NCBI GenBank assembly: GCA_002084865.1
Contig: NBMG01000094.1
Span: forward strand, 1-6,683
Source: Candidatus Atribacteria bacterium 4572_76
GTDB taxonomy: Bacteria; Atribacterota; Phoenicimicrobiia; Phoenicimicrobiales; Phoenicimicrobiaceae
Reading direction: 5' to 3'
Length of the DNA: 6,683 bases
Position numbers and translations under genes: made by a program. The notes beneath the pieces are model-generated. The model was not told the DNA's origin and made no database searches. It saw nothing but the letters and a program-made list of their open reading frames with translations. The number at the start of each line of letters is the position of its first letter. Position 1 is the stretch's first letter. Shown here piece by piece: positions 1-4,966 of this stretch.

Positions 1-2
1 CA

Positions 3-962
3 ATAATTTTTTTTGGATCAATTAATTCTTCAGCCACTCTATTCGCAGCCGCCAAGGAAGAAGAAATAAGTAAAGAAAACATCCTAAGCAAAATATCTCT
101 TGCCGCCCAATGGCTCACCGAACAACAGCGACCTGATGGAAGCTGGCCTATAGTAACTCAAGATAAACGTTCCAGTGTGGTAGCTACCGGCCTTTTTGGT
201 TTAGGGACATTCAATCAAACTGCCTTACCTTCCCCTAATATGGAAAATTCCTTATCCTTTCTTCTGGCTCATCAACACAATGAAGGATACTGGAAAGCTA
301 CATCTTCTTTCTCCTGGAATAAAACAGAAGCCACCACTGCCGCTTTATATGGTTTGATTAGTTCCGGCTACGGCTATGAAGAAAAGGCAGTAGAAAAGGG
401 GATGGATTGGCTGATAAAAAATCAAAAAGCTAACGGGAGCTGGAATGATGACTGTTGGGATACTTGCTGGGCTCTGTATCTACTTTTACATTCCGGCTGC
501 CAAATCTCTAATTCTGTCATTAAATCGGCCTCCCTCTGGCTGGTAAATGACCAGAGAGATGACGGTTCCTGGAAAACCAATCTTCCGAATTTAAAGCAAT
601 TTGAACCCTTATGGACTACTCCTCCGGTGATATTCACCTTAGCCCAAACCGGACAACATCAAAATACAATCATAAAGGGATTGAAATATCTGAAAAATAA
701 GCAAAATAAAAACGGCTCTTTCGGACGTAAAGACGCCTCTAAAACAGGTCTGGCATTATTGGCTTTTACTTCTCTATCTAAATATCCGGGCTTAACAGAA
801 GAGTATCAGCCAGAAGCCCAAAAAGCAGTACAATGGTTTTTATCAAATCAACGCCGCAGCGGTACCTGGCCCGGAGGTTTTCATCCTTTCAATATAATAG
901 ACACCGCCTTTTCCATCTGGGGATTAAATAAATTTTTATTGCTTTCTGTGTCATTCCCATGA
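3..962 (+). CDS. Secreted alpha/alpha-toroid protein with six QW-type (prenyltransferase/squalene cyclase) repeats, 5' end outside window
   Basis: The reading frame is open from base 3 to the stop at 960-962 (319 codons). No ATG, GTG or TTG occurs in frame before GTG 177, yet the first QW motif lies upstream of that GTG, so 177 is not the real start and the gene begins outside the window. The first 17 visible residues (hydrophobic, ending LFAAAKEEE) look like the end of a signal peptide. Six motifs of the form W/YL..Q...GSW recur: residues 36-48 (QWLTEQQRPDGSW), about 86-97, 135-147, then the ones containing NDQRDDGSW, NKQNKNGSF and SNQRRSGTW. This is the alpha/alpha-toroid fold of squalene-hopene cyclases and protein prenyltransferases. 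No DXDD cyclase motif is seen; the nearest segment is DDCWDTCWAL. Export plus absence of the catalytic motif argue against a classical triterpene cyclase, and its substrate is unknown. The last residues (SVSFP) are encoded by a palindrome at 953-972. Fold assignment is strong; function is open. Confidence 0.8.
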   Translation: MIFFGSINSSATLFAAAKEEEISKENILSKISLAAQWLTEQQRPDGSWPIVTQDKRSSVVATGLFGLGTFNQTALPSPNMENSLSFLLAHQHNEGYWKATSSFSWNKTEATTAALYGLISSGYGYEEKAVEKGMDWLIKNQKANGSWNDDCWDTCWALYLLLHSGCQISNSVIKSASLWLVNDQRDDGSWKTNLPNLKQFEPLWTTPPVIFTLAQTGQHQNTIIKGLKYLKNKQNKNGSFGRKDASKTGLALLAFTSLSKYPGLTEEYQPEAQKAVQWFLSNQRRSGTWPGGFHPFNIIDTAFSIWGLNKFLLLSVSFP

Positions 963-972
963 AAATGGGAAT
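953..972. repeat. Palindrome with GAAA loop over the stop codon of the toroid gene
   Basis: ATTCCCAT (953-960) pairs perfectly with ATGGGAAT (965-972) around a GAAA tetraloop. The TGA stop (960-962) falls at the top of the stem. The flanks, GTC before and CT after, recall the widespread bacterial repeat of the type GTCATTCCCgc-GAAA-gcGGGAATC, here with AT pairs closing the loop. That resemblance is from memory. The following CTATCTTTCTT is only moderately U-rich, so it could also act as a weak intrinsic terminator. Confidence 0.55.
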
Positions 973-1019
973 CTATCTTTCTTGCTTCCTCTAAAAACTA
1001 AAAAATTTTTCAATATTAT

Positions 1020-1032
1020 TTATTCTAAAAGA
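1020..1032 (+). repeat. 13-bp direct repeat, left copy (right copy 1270-1282)
   Basis: TTATTCTAAAAGA occurs identically at 1020-1032 and 1270-1282. The two copies are followed by AGGA and GGA, so each also makes a ribosome-binding-site-like purine run. The right copy supplies the ribosome binding site of the gene at 1292. The left copy precedes no gene, so it may be the original leader of that gene displaced by insertion of the repeat block between them, or a target duplication. Confidence 0.5.
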
Positions 1033-1074
1033 AGGATTTTTTAAAATATATGTCGAAGATATAATTATCGATTA

Positions 1075-1100
1075 ATAGACAGGCGAAACGCCTGTCCTAC
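1075..1100 (-). repeat. REP-like hairpin with flanking GTAG, copy A
   Basis: GACAGGCG (1078-1085) pairs with CGCCTGTC (1089-1096) around AAA. Read on the minus strand the hairpin is immediately preceded by GTAG (complement of CTAC 1097-1100). The same 26-bp element stands in the opposite orientation at 4464-4489, differing only in the three loop bases. A GTAG tetranucleotide directly abutting the hairpin is the recognition feature known for REP elements and their RAYT transposases. Confidence 0.8.
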
Positions 1101-1133
1101 GGGGATGGGTGGGTAACCGACTGGCCGACTGTT

Positions 1134-1168
1134 CTTACGCCTATACGCTTACCTTTTACATCTTGTAT
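1134..1168 (+). repeat. Degenerate heptamer run (CTTACGC, CTATACG, CTTACCT, TTTACAT, CTTGTAT)
   Basis: Five consecutive 7-base words keep register from 1134 to 1168. Three begin CTTA or CTTG. This links the CTTACGC-type words with the CTTGTAT words found in the other spacers and suggests one heptamer family at different stages of drift. Confidence 0.55.
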
Positions 1169-1190
1169 TTATTTTTGTATTTTTTTAAGT

Positions 1191-1250
1191 TAAATACTAA
1201 ATACTATATACTAAATACTGTATTTTACGACTAAATACTAACGACTGAAT
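1191..1250 (+). repeat. TAAATAC/TAACGAC heptamer array upstream of the SLH-Wzi gene
   Basis: Units TAAATAC, TAAATAC, TATATAC, TAAATAC (1191-1218) are followed by a 13-base spacer ending TATTTTACGAC (1219-1231), then TAAATAC (1232-1238), TAACGAC (1239-1245) and a partial unit. The spacer and the TAACGAC variant recur in the array before the gene at 5046, so the arrays were copied rather than each grown by slippage. Confidence 0.85.
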
Positions 1251-1279
1251 AATCTTGCATCTTGCCAGATTATTCTAAA

Positions 1280-1285
1280 AGAGGA
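1280..1285 (+). promoter_or_regulatory. Ribosome binding site of the SLH-Wzi gene
   Basis: AGAGGA ends six bases before ATG 1292. The spacing is good and supports this start, which includes the palindrome-encoded residues in the protein. Confidence 0.6.
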
Positions 1286-1291
1286 CCTTAA

Positions 1292-1978
1292 ATGGTGAAA
1301 AAAGAAAACAAAGAAAAAAGGGAACAGAGAACCGTCCCCTGTTCCCGTTTATTATTAATTTTAATCATCATCATTATTTTTACTATCCCTATACAAACAA
1401 TCTCAGCCAGCCCTTTAAATTATGTTCCCTTAGATAGCTGGGTCTATCCGGCAATTTCCCGCCTGGAAACCCTGCAGGCCTTTAACGGCAATGATACCGT
1501 TGCCACCAATACCTTACCTTTAACCAGAATAGAGGTTGCTTATCTTATAGATTCAGCATTATTCAATTTACAAAAAGGCAAATTAGAACTTAACCCACAA
1601 AATTTATCCTTGATAGAAAAATTGGCTTTAGAATTCCAGGATGAGCTTGCCTCCATAGGGGTTAAAGTTGTTCCCTTAAAAGTAAATTCTTCTGCAGAAG
1701 AATTAAACAAAGATTTTTCTTCTAATTGGCTCTATGAATCTCTAAAATATTTTGAGGAACGGGATATTATAAAGAACTCCACTCTCCCTTCTTCTTTCGG
1801 ACTCCTCAACCCTCAAATGAGCCGAAGAGATATGGCCATACTCCTGGATGAAATAATCTATCAACTGCAAACCGAACAAATTCCTCTTTCAACCTTAACC
1901 GACCAGGACATAGAAAAATTAGAAGCACTTATAATAGAGCTAAATGATGAACTGTCATCTCATCAATTATCTCCTTGA
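1292..1978 (+). CDS. N-terminal segment: signal peptide and two SLH-like helical units
   Basis: The 228-residue frame starts at ATG 1292. Residues 10-19 (REQRTVPCSR) are encoded by a palindromic repeat inserted between a lysine-rich start and the hydrophobic core (20-34); cleavage is likely after SASA-like residues near 39. Residues 44-90 (YVPLDSWVYPAISRLE ... LPLTRIEVAYLIDSAL) and 145-190 (NWLYESLKYFEERDI ... MSRRDMAILLDEII) are two SLH-like units. Each is followed by a helix of one pattern: IEKLALEFQDELASIG (108-123) and IEKLEALIIELNDELSS (207-223). In diderm bacteria with such proteins, SLH-like domains bind the cell wall and anchor the barrel. The last residues, HQLSP, are probably out of frame: the true frame leaves near 1965 for the segment that follows. 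Confidence 0.75.
   Translation: MVKKENKEKREQRTVPCSRLLLILIIIIIFTIPIQTISASPLNYVPLDSWVYPAISRLETLQAFNGNDTVATNTLPLTRIEVAYLIDSALFNLQKGKLELNPQNLSLIEKLALEFQDELASIGVKVVPLKVNSSAEELNKDFSSNWLYESLKYFEERDIIKNSTLPSSFGLLNPQMSRRDMAILLDEIIYQLQTEQIPLSTLTDQDIEKLEALIIELNDELSSHQLSP
1320..1346. repeat. Palindromic repeat inside the coding region (GGGAACAG ... CTGTTCCC)
   Basis: GGGAACAG (1320-1327) pairs perfectly with CTGTTCCC (1339-1346) around an 11-base loop containing GAACCGTCCC. From memory, palindromes of this sequence, with GGGAACAG arms and an ACCGTCCC centre, are dispersed in many anaerobe and candidate-phylum genomes. Here it lies in frame and encodes REQRTVPCSR just ahead of the signal peptide core, far more GC-rich than the surrounding lysine-rich and isoleucine-rich codons. 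Confidence 0.75.
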
Positions 1979-2864
1979 CCCCAACTTGACTAATCTCACA
2001 AACACTCAAATAAATCAAGCTTACCTTACCCTAATGTTTCCTTCTTTTGAAATACCGACCCCCTCTAATACTCCGTTTTTCCCGTCTTTAACCAGCATAG
2101 AATTTCCCGCTCTTGACCTGCAAGTAGGTAGGGACAATATGAAATGGGGGCCCGGTTATCAGGGCAATCTCATCCTTTCGGATAATCCACCTCCCTTTGA
2201 TATGATAAAATATTCCGGTACAATTGACCTCTCTGACTTAGGGGAAGGTCTCGGCAACCTTAACTTTTCCAAATTTTTCTCTCTACTTGATACTTTAGAT
2301 GGGCAAAATAGATACTTTTCGGGCCAAAGATTAGAATATAAACCTTTTGATTCTCTCACCTTAGGTCTATCCGAAACAGCCATAATATCTGAAGGCTCAA
2401 GCCCACTATTCTTTAATCCACTTCCTTTTATTCCTCCTTATTATGCTACCTGGTGGATAGCAAGCATATTTAGTCCGCAAGAGGTTAATTGTAATGTGAG
2501 TTTAGATATGGAATTAAATTTTCAGCCGGGGATTAAACTATATGGTGAATGGATGGCTGATGACTTTATATTTTTCCCTGAGGAAAATCCTTATCCCAGT
2601 CGTACCGGTTTCCTTGCCGGTGCTTATTTTGCTAACCCCCTCGACACCGGAAACACCGACTTCCGAATCGAATACACCCATATAAATAACTATGTTTACT
2701 TTCCCACCCACCCCTGGCAAGATTACCTCTATCTGGGAGAATTTATCGGAAGCCCCCTGGGGCCTGATGCTGACCAGCTCTATTTAGAGCTAACCCATCG
2801 TCTGTCTGATAAATTTGATCTCTCTTTAAGTTATACCCATGAACGCATGGCGAAGGGCAGGTAG
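1944..2864 (+). pseudogene. Middle segment: Wzi-type beta-barrel body
   Basis: This frame carries most of the barrel. Counting from ATG 1944, residues 59-90 hold the family signature (LQVGRDNMKWGPGYQG, then LSDNPPPFDMIKY). Further recognisable blocks are 122-144 (NRYFSGQRLEYKP ... LGLSET), 194-208 (QPGIKLYGEWMADDF), 239-250 (DFRIEYTHINNY) and 268-299 (IGSPLGPDADQLYLEL ... LSLSYTHE). The first dozen residues after ATG 1944 are an artefact of the overlap; translation in the intact gene would arrive from the upstream frame. After HER (299-301) the frame runs into MAKGR and a stop because one base is missing. Confidence 0.75.
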
Positions 2865-3088
2865 GGATACCCTTACCATCAGATCCAATAATTGCTAATG
2901 AAAATATTTTTCTTTCTGGTATAATAGAGAAGCAACAAGCATATCAGGCGGAAATTTCATATAACATATCCCCGCAGTGGGAACTATCAGCAAGTGCAAC
3001 CTTAGAGAACATTGAAAATAAAGATAACACTGCAGGTGAGAACGAAAGCAACACCTACTTCCAAATGGAACTAAACTATCAGTTTTAG
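2846..3088 (+). pseudogene. C-terminal segment of the Wzi-type barrel in a third frame
   Basis: Reading from base 2846 gives HGEGQVGIPLPSDP and continues 80 codons to TAG 3086-3088, joining the HER of the previous segment into HERHGEG. The segment includes alternating-polarity strands (AYQAEISYNIS, WELSASATLENIE) and ends in TYFQMELNYQF. A terminal Phe on a final strand is what outer-membrane barrels need for insertion, so the original 3' end of the gene is preserved. No start codon or ribosome binding site suggests that it is translated on its own. Confidence 0.7.
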
Positions 3089-3093
3089 AAAAA

Positions 3094-3114
3094 GTTACGA
3101 GTTATGAGTTATGA
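3094..3114 (-). repeat. Three GTTACGA/GTTATGA heptamers after the Wzi stop
   Basis: GTTACGA, GTTATGA, GTTATGA run in perfect 7-base register from 3094 to 3114, directly ahead of the REP hairpin at 3117. On the minus strand, in shifted register, these are CTCATAA and CTCGTAA, which fit the CTnRnnn pattern of the other arrays. Confidence 0.75.
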
Positions 3115-3116
3115 GT

Positions 3117-3141
3117 GTAGGGGCTCTATTCATCGAGCCCG
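3117..3141 (+). repeat. REP-like hairpin with flanking GTAG, copy B
   Basis: GTAG (3117-3120) directly precedes GGGCTC (3121-3126), which pairs perfectly with GAGCCC (3135-3140) around an 8-base loop. The stem sequence is unrelated to copies A and C, but the GTAG-plus-hairpin layout is the same, so this looks like a second family of the same kind of element. Confidence 0.65.
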
Positions 3142-3144
3142 CAC

Positions 3145-3210
3145 CTTGTATTTGTATTTTATACTTGCATCTTGCAACTCGCATCTTGTATCTTTATTTG
3201 TATCTTGTAT
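3145..3210 (+). repeat. CTTGTAT-type heptamer run
   Basis: CTTGTAT occurs at 3145, 3185 and 3204. The units CTTGCAT, CTTGCAA, CTCGCAT and CTTGTAT are contiguous from 3164 to 3191. The rest is degenerate (TTGTATTTT, CTTTATTTGTAT). The run lies between REP copy B and the TAAATAC array, the same order as in the spacer before 1292. Confidence 0.75.
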
Positions 3211-3220
3211 GTTCTTTTAC

Positions 3221-3262
3221 TAAATACTAAATACTAACGACTAAATACTAAATACTAAATAT
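3221..3262 (+). repeat. Six-unit TAAATAC/TAACGAC heptamer array upstream of the export gene
   Basis: Six units in unbroken register: TAAATAC, TAAATAC, TAACGAC, TAAATAC, TAAATAC, TAAATAT. The array ends 14 bases before the ribosome binding site of the gene at 3292 and is preceded by TTTTAC, as in the other spacers. Confidence 0.9.
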
Positions 3263-3275
3263 ATTATAAAAGTAT

Positions 3276-3284
3276 AGGAGGGAG
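3276..3284 (+). promoter_or_regulatory. Ribosome binding site of the polysaccharide export gene
   Basis: AGGAGGGAG, with AGGAGG at 3276-3281, stands 7-10 bases before ATG 3292. It is a strong site and fixes the start. Confidence 0.8.
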
Positions 3285-3291
3285 AAAAGGT

Positions 3292-4455
3292 ATGATAAAA
3301 AATAACCTGGATAAAAATGAGAGAAATCTGTATTTTGTTTTTTTTGCTCTATTAATATTTTTTCTACTTAATATTTTTAACTCCAATTATTCATCCTTTG
3401 CCACCGAAGGCTCGTCTAACGATTACTATGTCCTTAGCCAAAATGACGTCCTGGAGATAATGCTCTGGGGTTACCCGGAATTAACCAGAACGGCAGTAGT
3501 TCAACCTGACGGGATGATTTCTTTACCTTTAGGCGGACAAATTGATGCTGCCGGAAAGACACTGGAAGAATTAAGAGCAGGAATTGTTCAAGAACTGATA
3601 TCAGGCAAAGTAGATGTCCTAAAAGCTATCTCCGTTGCCTCCGGCCTTACCGATAAAGCCGGATTAAAGAATGCCATGATTATTCGTGAAAACCAAGAAA
3701 TTACCCCGGTAGATTTAGAAAAATTGCTTAACCAGAATGACCTTAGCCAGAATTACGAACTTAACTCGGGAGATTCTTTATATATTCCCAAAGCCTTTAC
3801 CATCACCAATATATCTATCGGCGGAGAAGTAAAATCTCCGGGTTTATATTCTCTGGAAGGCAAGGTTGACGTCCTTAAAGCAATATCTGCCTGTGGTGGC
3901 TTAACTCAGAAAGCCAACCTCAAGAACGTAATTATTAACAAACATAATAACGAAGTAATTCAAGTGGATCTCGAAAAATTATTTATTCAAAATGACCTTA
4001 CTCAAAATTATCCTCTTGAAACAGGTGATTCTTTATTTGTGCCTTTGACTTTAGAGAACAATATCTATGTCTTGGGAGAAGTAGTTCGTCCCGGCATCTA
4101 TCCTATTGAAGGAGACTGTACTGTTATAGAAGCTATCAGTCAAGCAGGTGGTTACACTGCTGATGCCCGCCTAAAGTCCTGTGTAGTAATTCGCAAGTTC
4201 CCCCATGATGAAGAAGGTTTAAAAATACGTACTATTACCTTAAAAGATGTGAAAGTAATCAGAGAAAAATACGAACAGGTTATTGAAATTAATCTGGAAA
4301 AAATATTTAAGGATGGGGAATTAGCCCAGAATATTGCTTTACAGCCTCAGGATATAGTTTTTATCCCGATTCGACCTTTATCCGAATTCGATATAGCTAC
4401 TATCTTAGATGTTGTCACCACCGGCCTCACCGTCTATAATGTTTTATTAAAATAA
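3292..4455 (+). CDS. Polysaccharide export protein (Wza-like) with three SLBB-type units
   Basis: The protein has 387 residues. Residues 14-30 form a signal-peptide core with a likely cut after SSFA (37); no lipobox Cys is present, unlike enterobacterial Wza. Residues 45-103 match the polysaccharide export domain (YYVLSQNDVLEIMLWGYPEL, then VVQPDGMISLPLGG and TLEELRAGI). Three tandem units follow with period 84-85: GKVDVLKAIS at 105 and 190, GDCTVIEAIS at 274. Each has an AISxAGG-like core and DLEKL ... GDSLFIP, and GGEVKSPGLYSLE or GEVVRPGIYPIE leads into units two and three. Unit one lacks that leading strand pair: residue 103 jumps from the export domain straight to GKVDVL, suggesting an in-frame deletion of roughly 40 residues. 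Unit three has an insert of about 25 residues (303-328). The C-terminal amphipathic helix (366-387) may be the outer-membrane pore helix. It likely forms the periplasmic/outer-membrane channel served by the chain-length protein at 5046. Confidence 0.88.
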   Translation: MIKNNLDKNERNLYFVFFALLIFFLLNIFNSNYSSFATEGSSNDYYVLSQNDVLEIMLWGYPELTRTAVVQPDGMISLPLGGQIDAAGKTLEELRAGIVQELISGKVDVLKAISVASGLTDKAGLKNAMIIRENQEITPVDLEKLLNQNDLSQNYELNSGDSLYIPKAFTITNISIGGEVKSPGLYSLEGKVDVLKAISACGGLTQKANLKNVIINKHNNEVIQVDLEKLFIQNDLTQNYPLETGDSLFVPLTLENNIYVLGEVVRPGIYPIEGDCTVIEAISQAGGYTADARLKSCVVIRKFPHDEEGLKIRTITLKDVKVIREKYEQVIEINLEKIFKDGELAQNIALQPQDIVFIPIRPLSEFDIATILDVVTTGLTVYNVLLK

Positions 4456-4463
4456 TAAAAAAT

Positions 4464-4489
4464 GTAGGACAGGCGTCCCGCCTGTCTAT
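4464..4489 (+). repeat. REP-like hairpin with flanking GTAG, copy C
   Basis: GTAG (4464-4467) is followed immediately by GACAGGCG (4468-4475), loop TCC, and CGCCTGTC (4479-4486). It is the reverse complement of copy A at 1075-1100 except for the loop bases. It begins eight bases after the stop codon of the export gene. No T-run follows, so it is not a standard intrinsic terminator, although such a hairpin could protect the upstream transcript's 3' end. Confidence 0.8.
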
Positions 4490-4530
4490 GAATTTAGTAG
4501 AAAATAGCATATAGTATCTATTATAAAAAT

Positions 4531-4547
4531 AGTATTTAGTATTTAGT
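4531..4547 (-). repeat. Inverted heptamers (AGTATTT), opposite orientation to the other arrays
   Basis: AGTATTTAGTATTTAGT is the reverse complement of the ACTAAAT heptamer run seen elsewhere, with two full units. The preceding AAAAATAGT on this strand corresponds to the ACTATTTT found beside the other arrays. This is the only minus-strand copy of the TAAATAC family in the window and lies before the four-helix gene. Confidence 0.75.
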
Positions 4548-4573
4548 GAGGAGGGAAGAAAAAAGATTTAAGG

Positions 4574-4965
4574 ATGAAAATAAAAAGTTATAAGGATTTG
4601 GATATATGGAAAAGGAGTATTAAATTAGTTGAAGATATATATAGAATAACTAAATCCTTTCCAAGGAAGAATTGTATGGTCTAATAAGTCAAATGAGACG
4701 AGCAGCAGTTTCGATACCTTCTAATATAGCAGAGGGATTTACCAGGTTTTATAATAAAGAATATAAACAATTTTTATACATTGCTCTTGGAAGTTGTTCT
4801 GAACTAAGCACACAAATTATAATTGCTTCTCGTCTGAAATATTTTGATAATAATAAAATCGAACAACTATTAAACGAAATAGATGAAATTTGCAGAATGA
4901 CAATGAGTTTAATCAAAAAACTAAATACTAATTTATCTTGTATCTTGTATCTATTTGTTTCTTAA
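4574..4965 (+). pseudogene. Four-helix-bundle protein (S23 / 23S rRNA intervening-sequence type), frameshifted
   Basis: From ATG 4574 the frame reads MKIKSYKDLDIWKRSIKLVE and on to KSFP, then stops early. Shifting by one base at 4663 gives KEELYGLISQMRRAAVSIPSNIAEGF, the most conserved stretch of this family, continuing to IKKLNT. A single A is missing (CCAAGG for CCAAAGG). The downstream part stays open from TTG 4672. The family is small (about 115-130 residues), first seen encoded in 23S rRNA intervening sequences, and also found scattered in chromosomes; its function is unknown and unconnected to polysaccharide export. AGGAGG (4549-4554) lies 19 bases from the ATG, too far for efficient initiation. 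The last dozen residues (after KKLNT) are encoded by TAAATAC and CTTGTAT heptamers, so the original 3' end seems to have been overwritten. Confidence 0.82.
4937..4950 (+). repeat. CTTGTAT heptamer pair inside the tail of the four-helix gene
   Basis: CTTGTAT is repeated perfectly at 4937-4943 and 4944-4950, preceded by a TAAATAC unit at 4922-4928. All lie before the TAA at 4963-4965 and so encode the non-conserved C-terminal tail (NLSCILYLF). Confidence 0.8.
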
Positions 4966-4966
4966 C

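Larger units (their letters stand above)
963..1291. other. Repeat-filled 329-bp spacer without a gene
   Basis: No convincing reading frame lies here on either strand. In order the spacer holds an AT-rich stretch, a GTAG-type REP hairpin (1075-1100), a G-rich patch (1101-1113), CGACTGG/CCGACTG near-repeats, heptamers of the CTTACGC/CTTGTAT kind (1134-1168), a TAAATAC heptamer array (1191-1250), CTTGCAT remnants and finally the ribosome binding site of the next gene. A 13-bp direct repeat (1020-1032 and 1270-1282) brackets most of it. No promoter with both a credible -35 and -10 box was found. Confidence 0.7.
1292..3088 (+). pseudogene. SLH-like plus Wzi-family capsule assembly outer-membrane protein, broken by two frameshifts
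   Basis: One gene reads through three overlapping frame segments: 1292 to about 1965, about 1965 to 2846, and 2846 to 3088. The second segment carries the Wzi (capsule assembly) signature GRDNMKWGPGYQG followed by LSDNPPPFDMIKY, and the third ends in a beta-strand closing with Phe (MELNYQF), the usual C-terminal signature for BAM-dependent barrel insertion. Wzi proteins are outer-membrane barrels that bind and organise capsular polysaccharide, which fits the export genes downstream. The first junction needs one base skipped within 1944-1978; the second needs one base restored near 2846 (CGCATGG for CGCCATGG). The net frame is zero, since the gene ends in the frame it began in. Either real decay or assembly indels could explain this. 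Compared with what I recall of the family, the first barrel strands between the SLH-like part and the GRD motif also look short. Confidence 0.8.

Noticed and set aside
177..962. Start of the toroid gene at GTG 177
   Set aside because: The frame is open upstream to the window edge and encodes a full QW motif and a signal-peptide-like segment there, so GTG 177 is internal.
1060..1065. TATAAT as a -10 promoter box for the SLH-Wzi gene
   Set aside because: The region 17 bases upstream is a T run with no TTGACA-like box, and in such AT-rich DNA the hexamer is expected by chance. The REP hairpin and arrays lie between it and the gene.
1101..1113. Possible G-quadruplex (GGGG, GGG, GGG)
   Set aside because: Only three G-tracts are present within reach, so an intramolecular four-tract quadruplex is not supported.
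2159..2720. Open frames of 60-74 codons on the minus strand within the Wzi barrel
   Set aside because: They mirror the barrel coding sequence, show no family resemblance and lack translation signals. The sense frame explains the region.
4464..4489. Intrinsic terminator after the export gene
   Set aside because: The hairpin is strong but lacks a following T run, and its sequence is a dispersed repeat present in inverted orientation at 1075-1100.
4574..4965. Accessory protein (Avd) of a diversity-generating retroelement
   Set aside because: Avd is also a four-helix bundle, but no reverse transcriptase, template/variable repeat pair or target gene is visible. The AAVSIPSNIAEG motif fits the S23/intervening-sequence family better.
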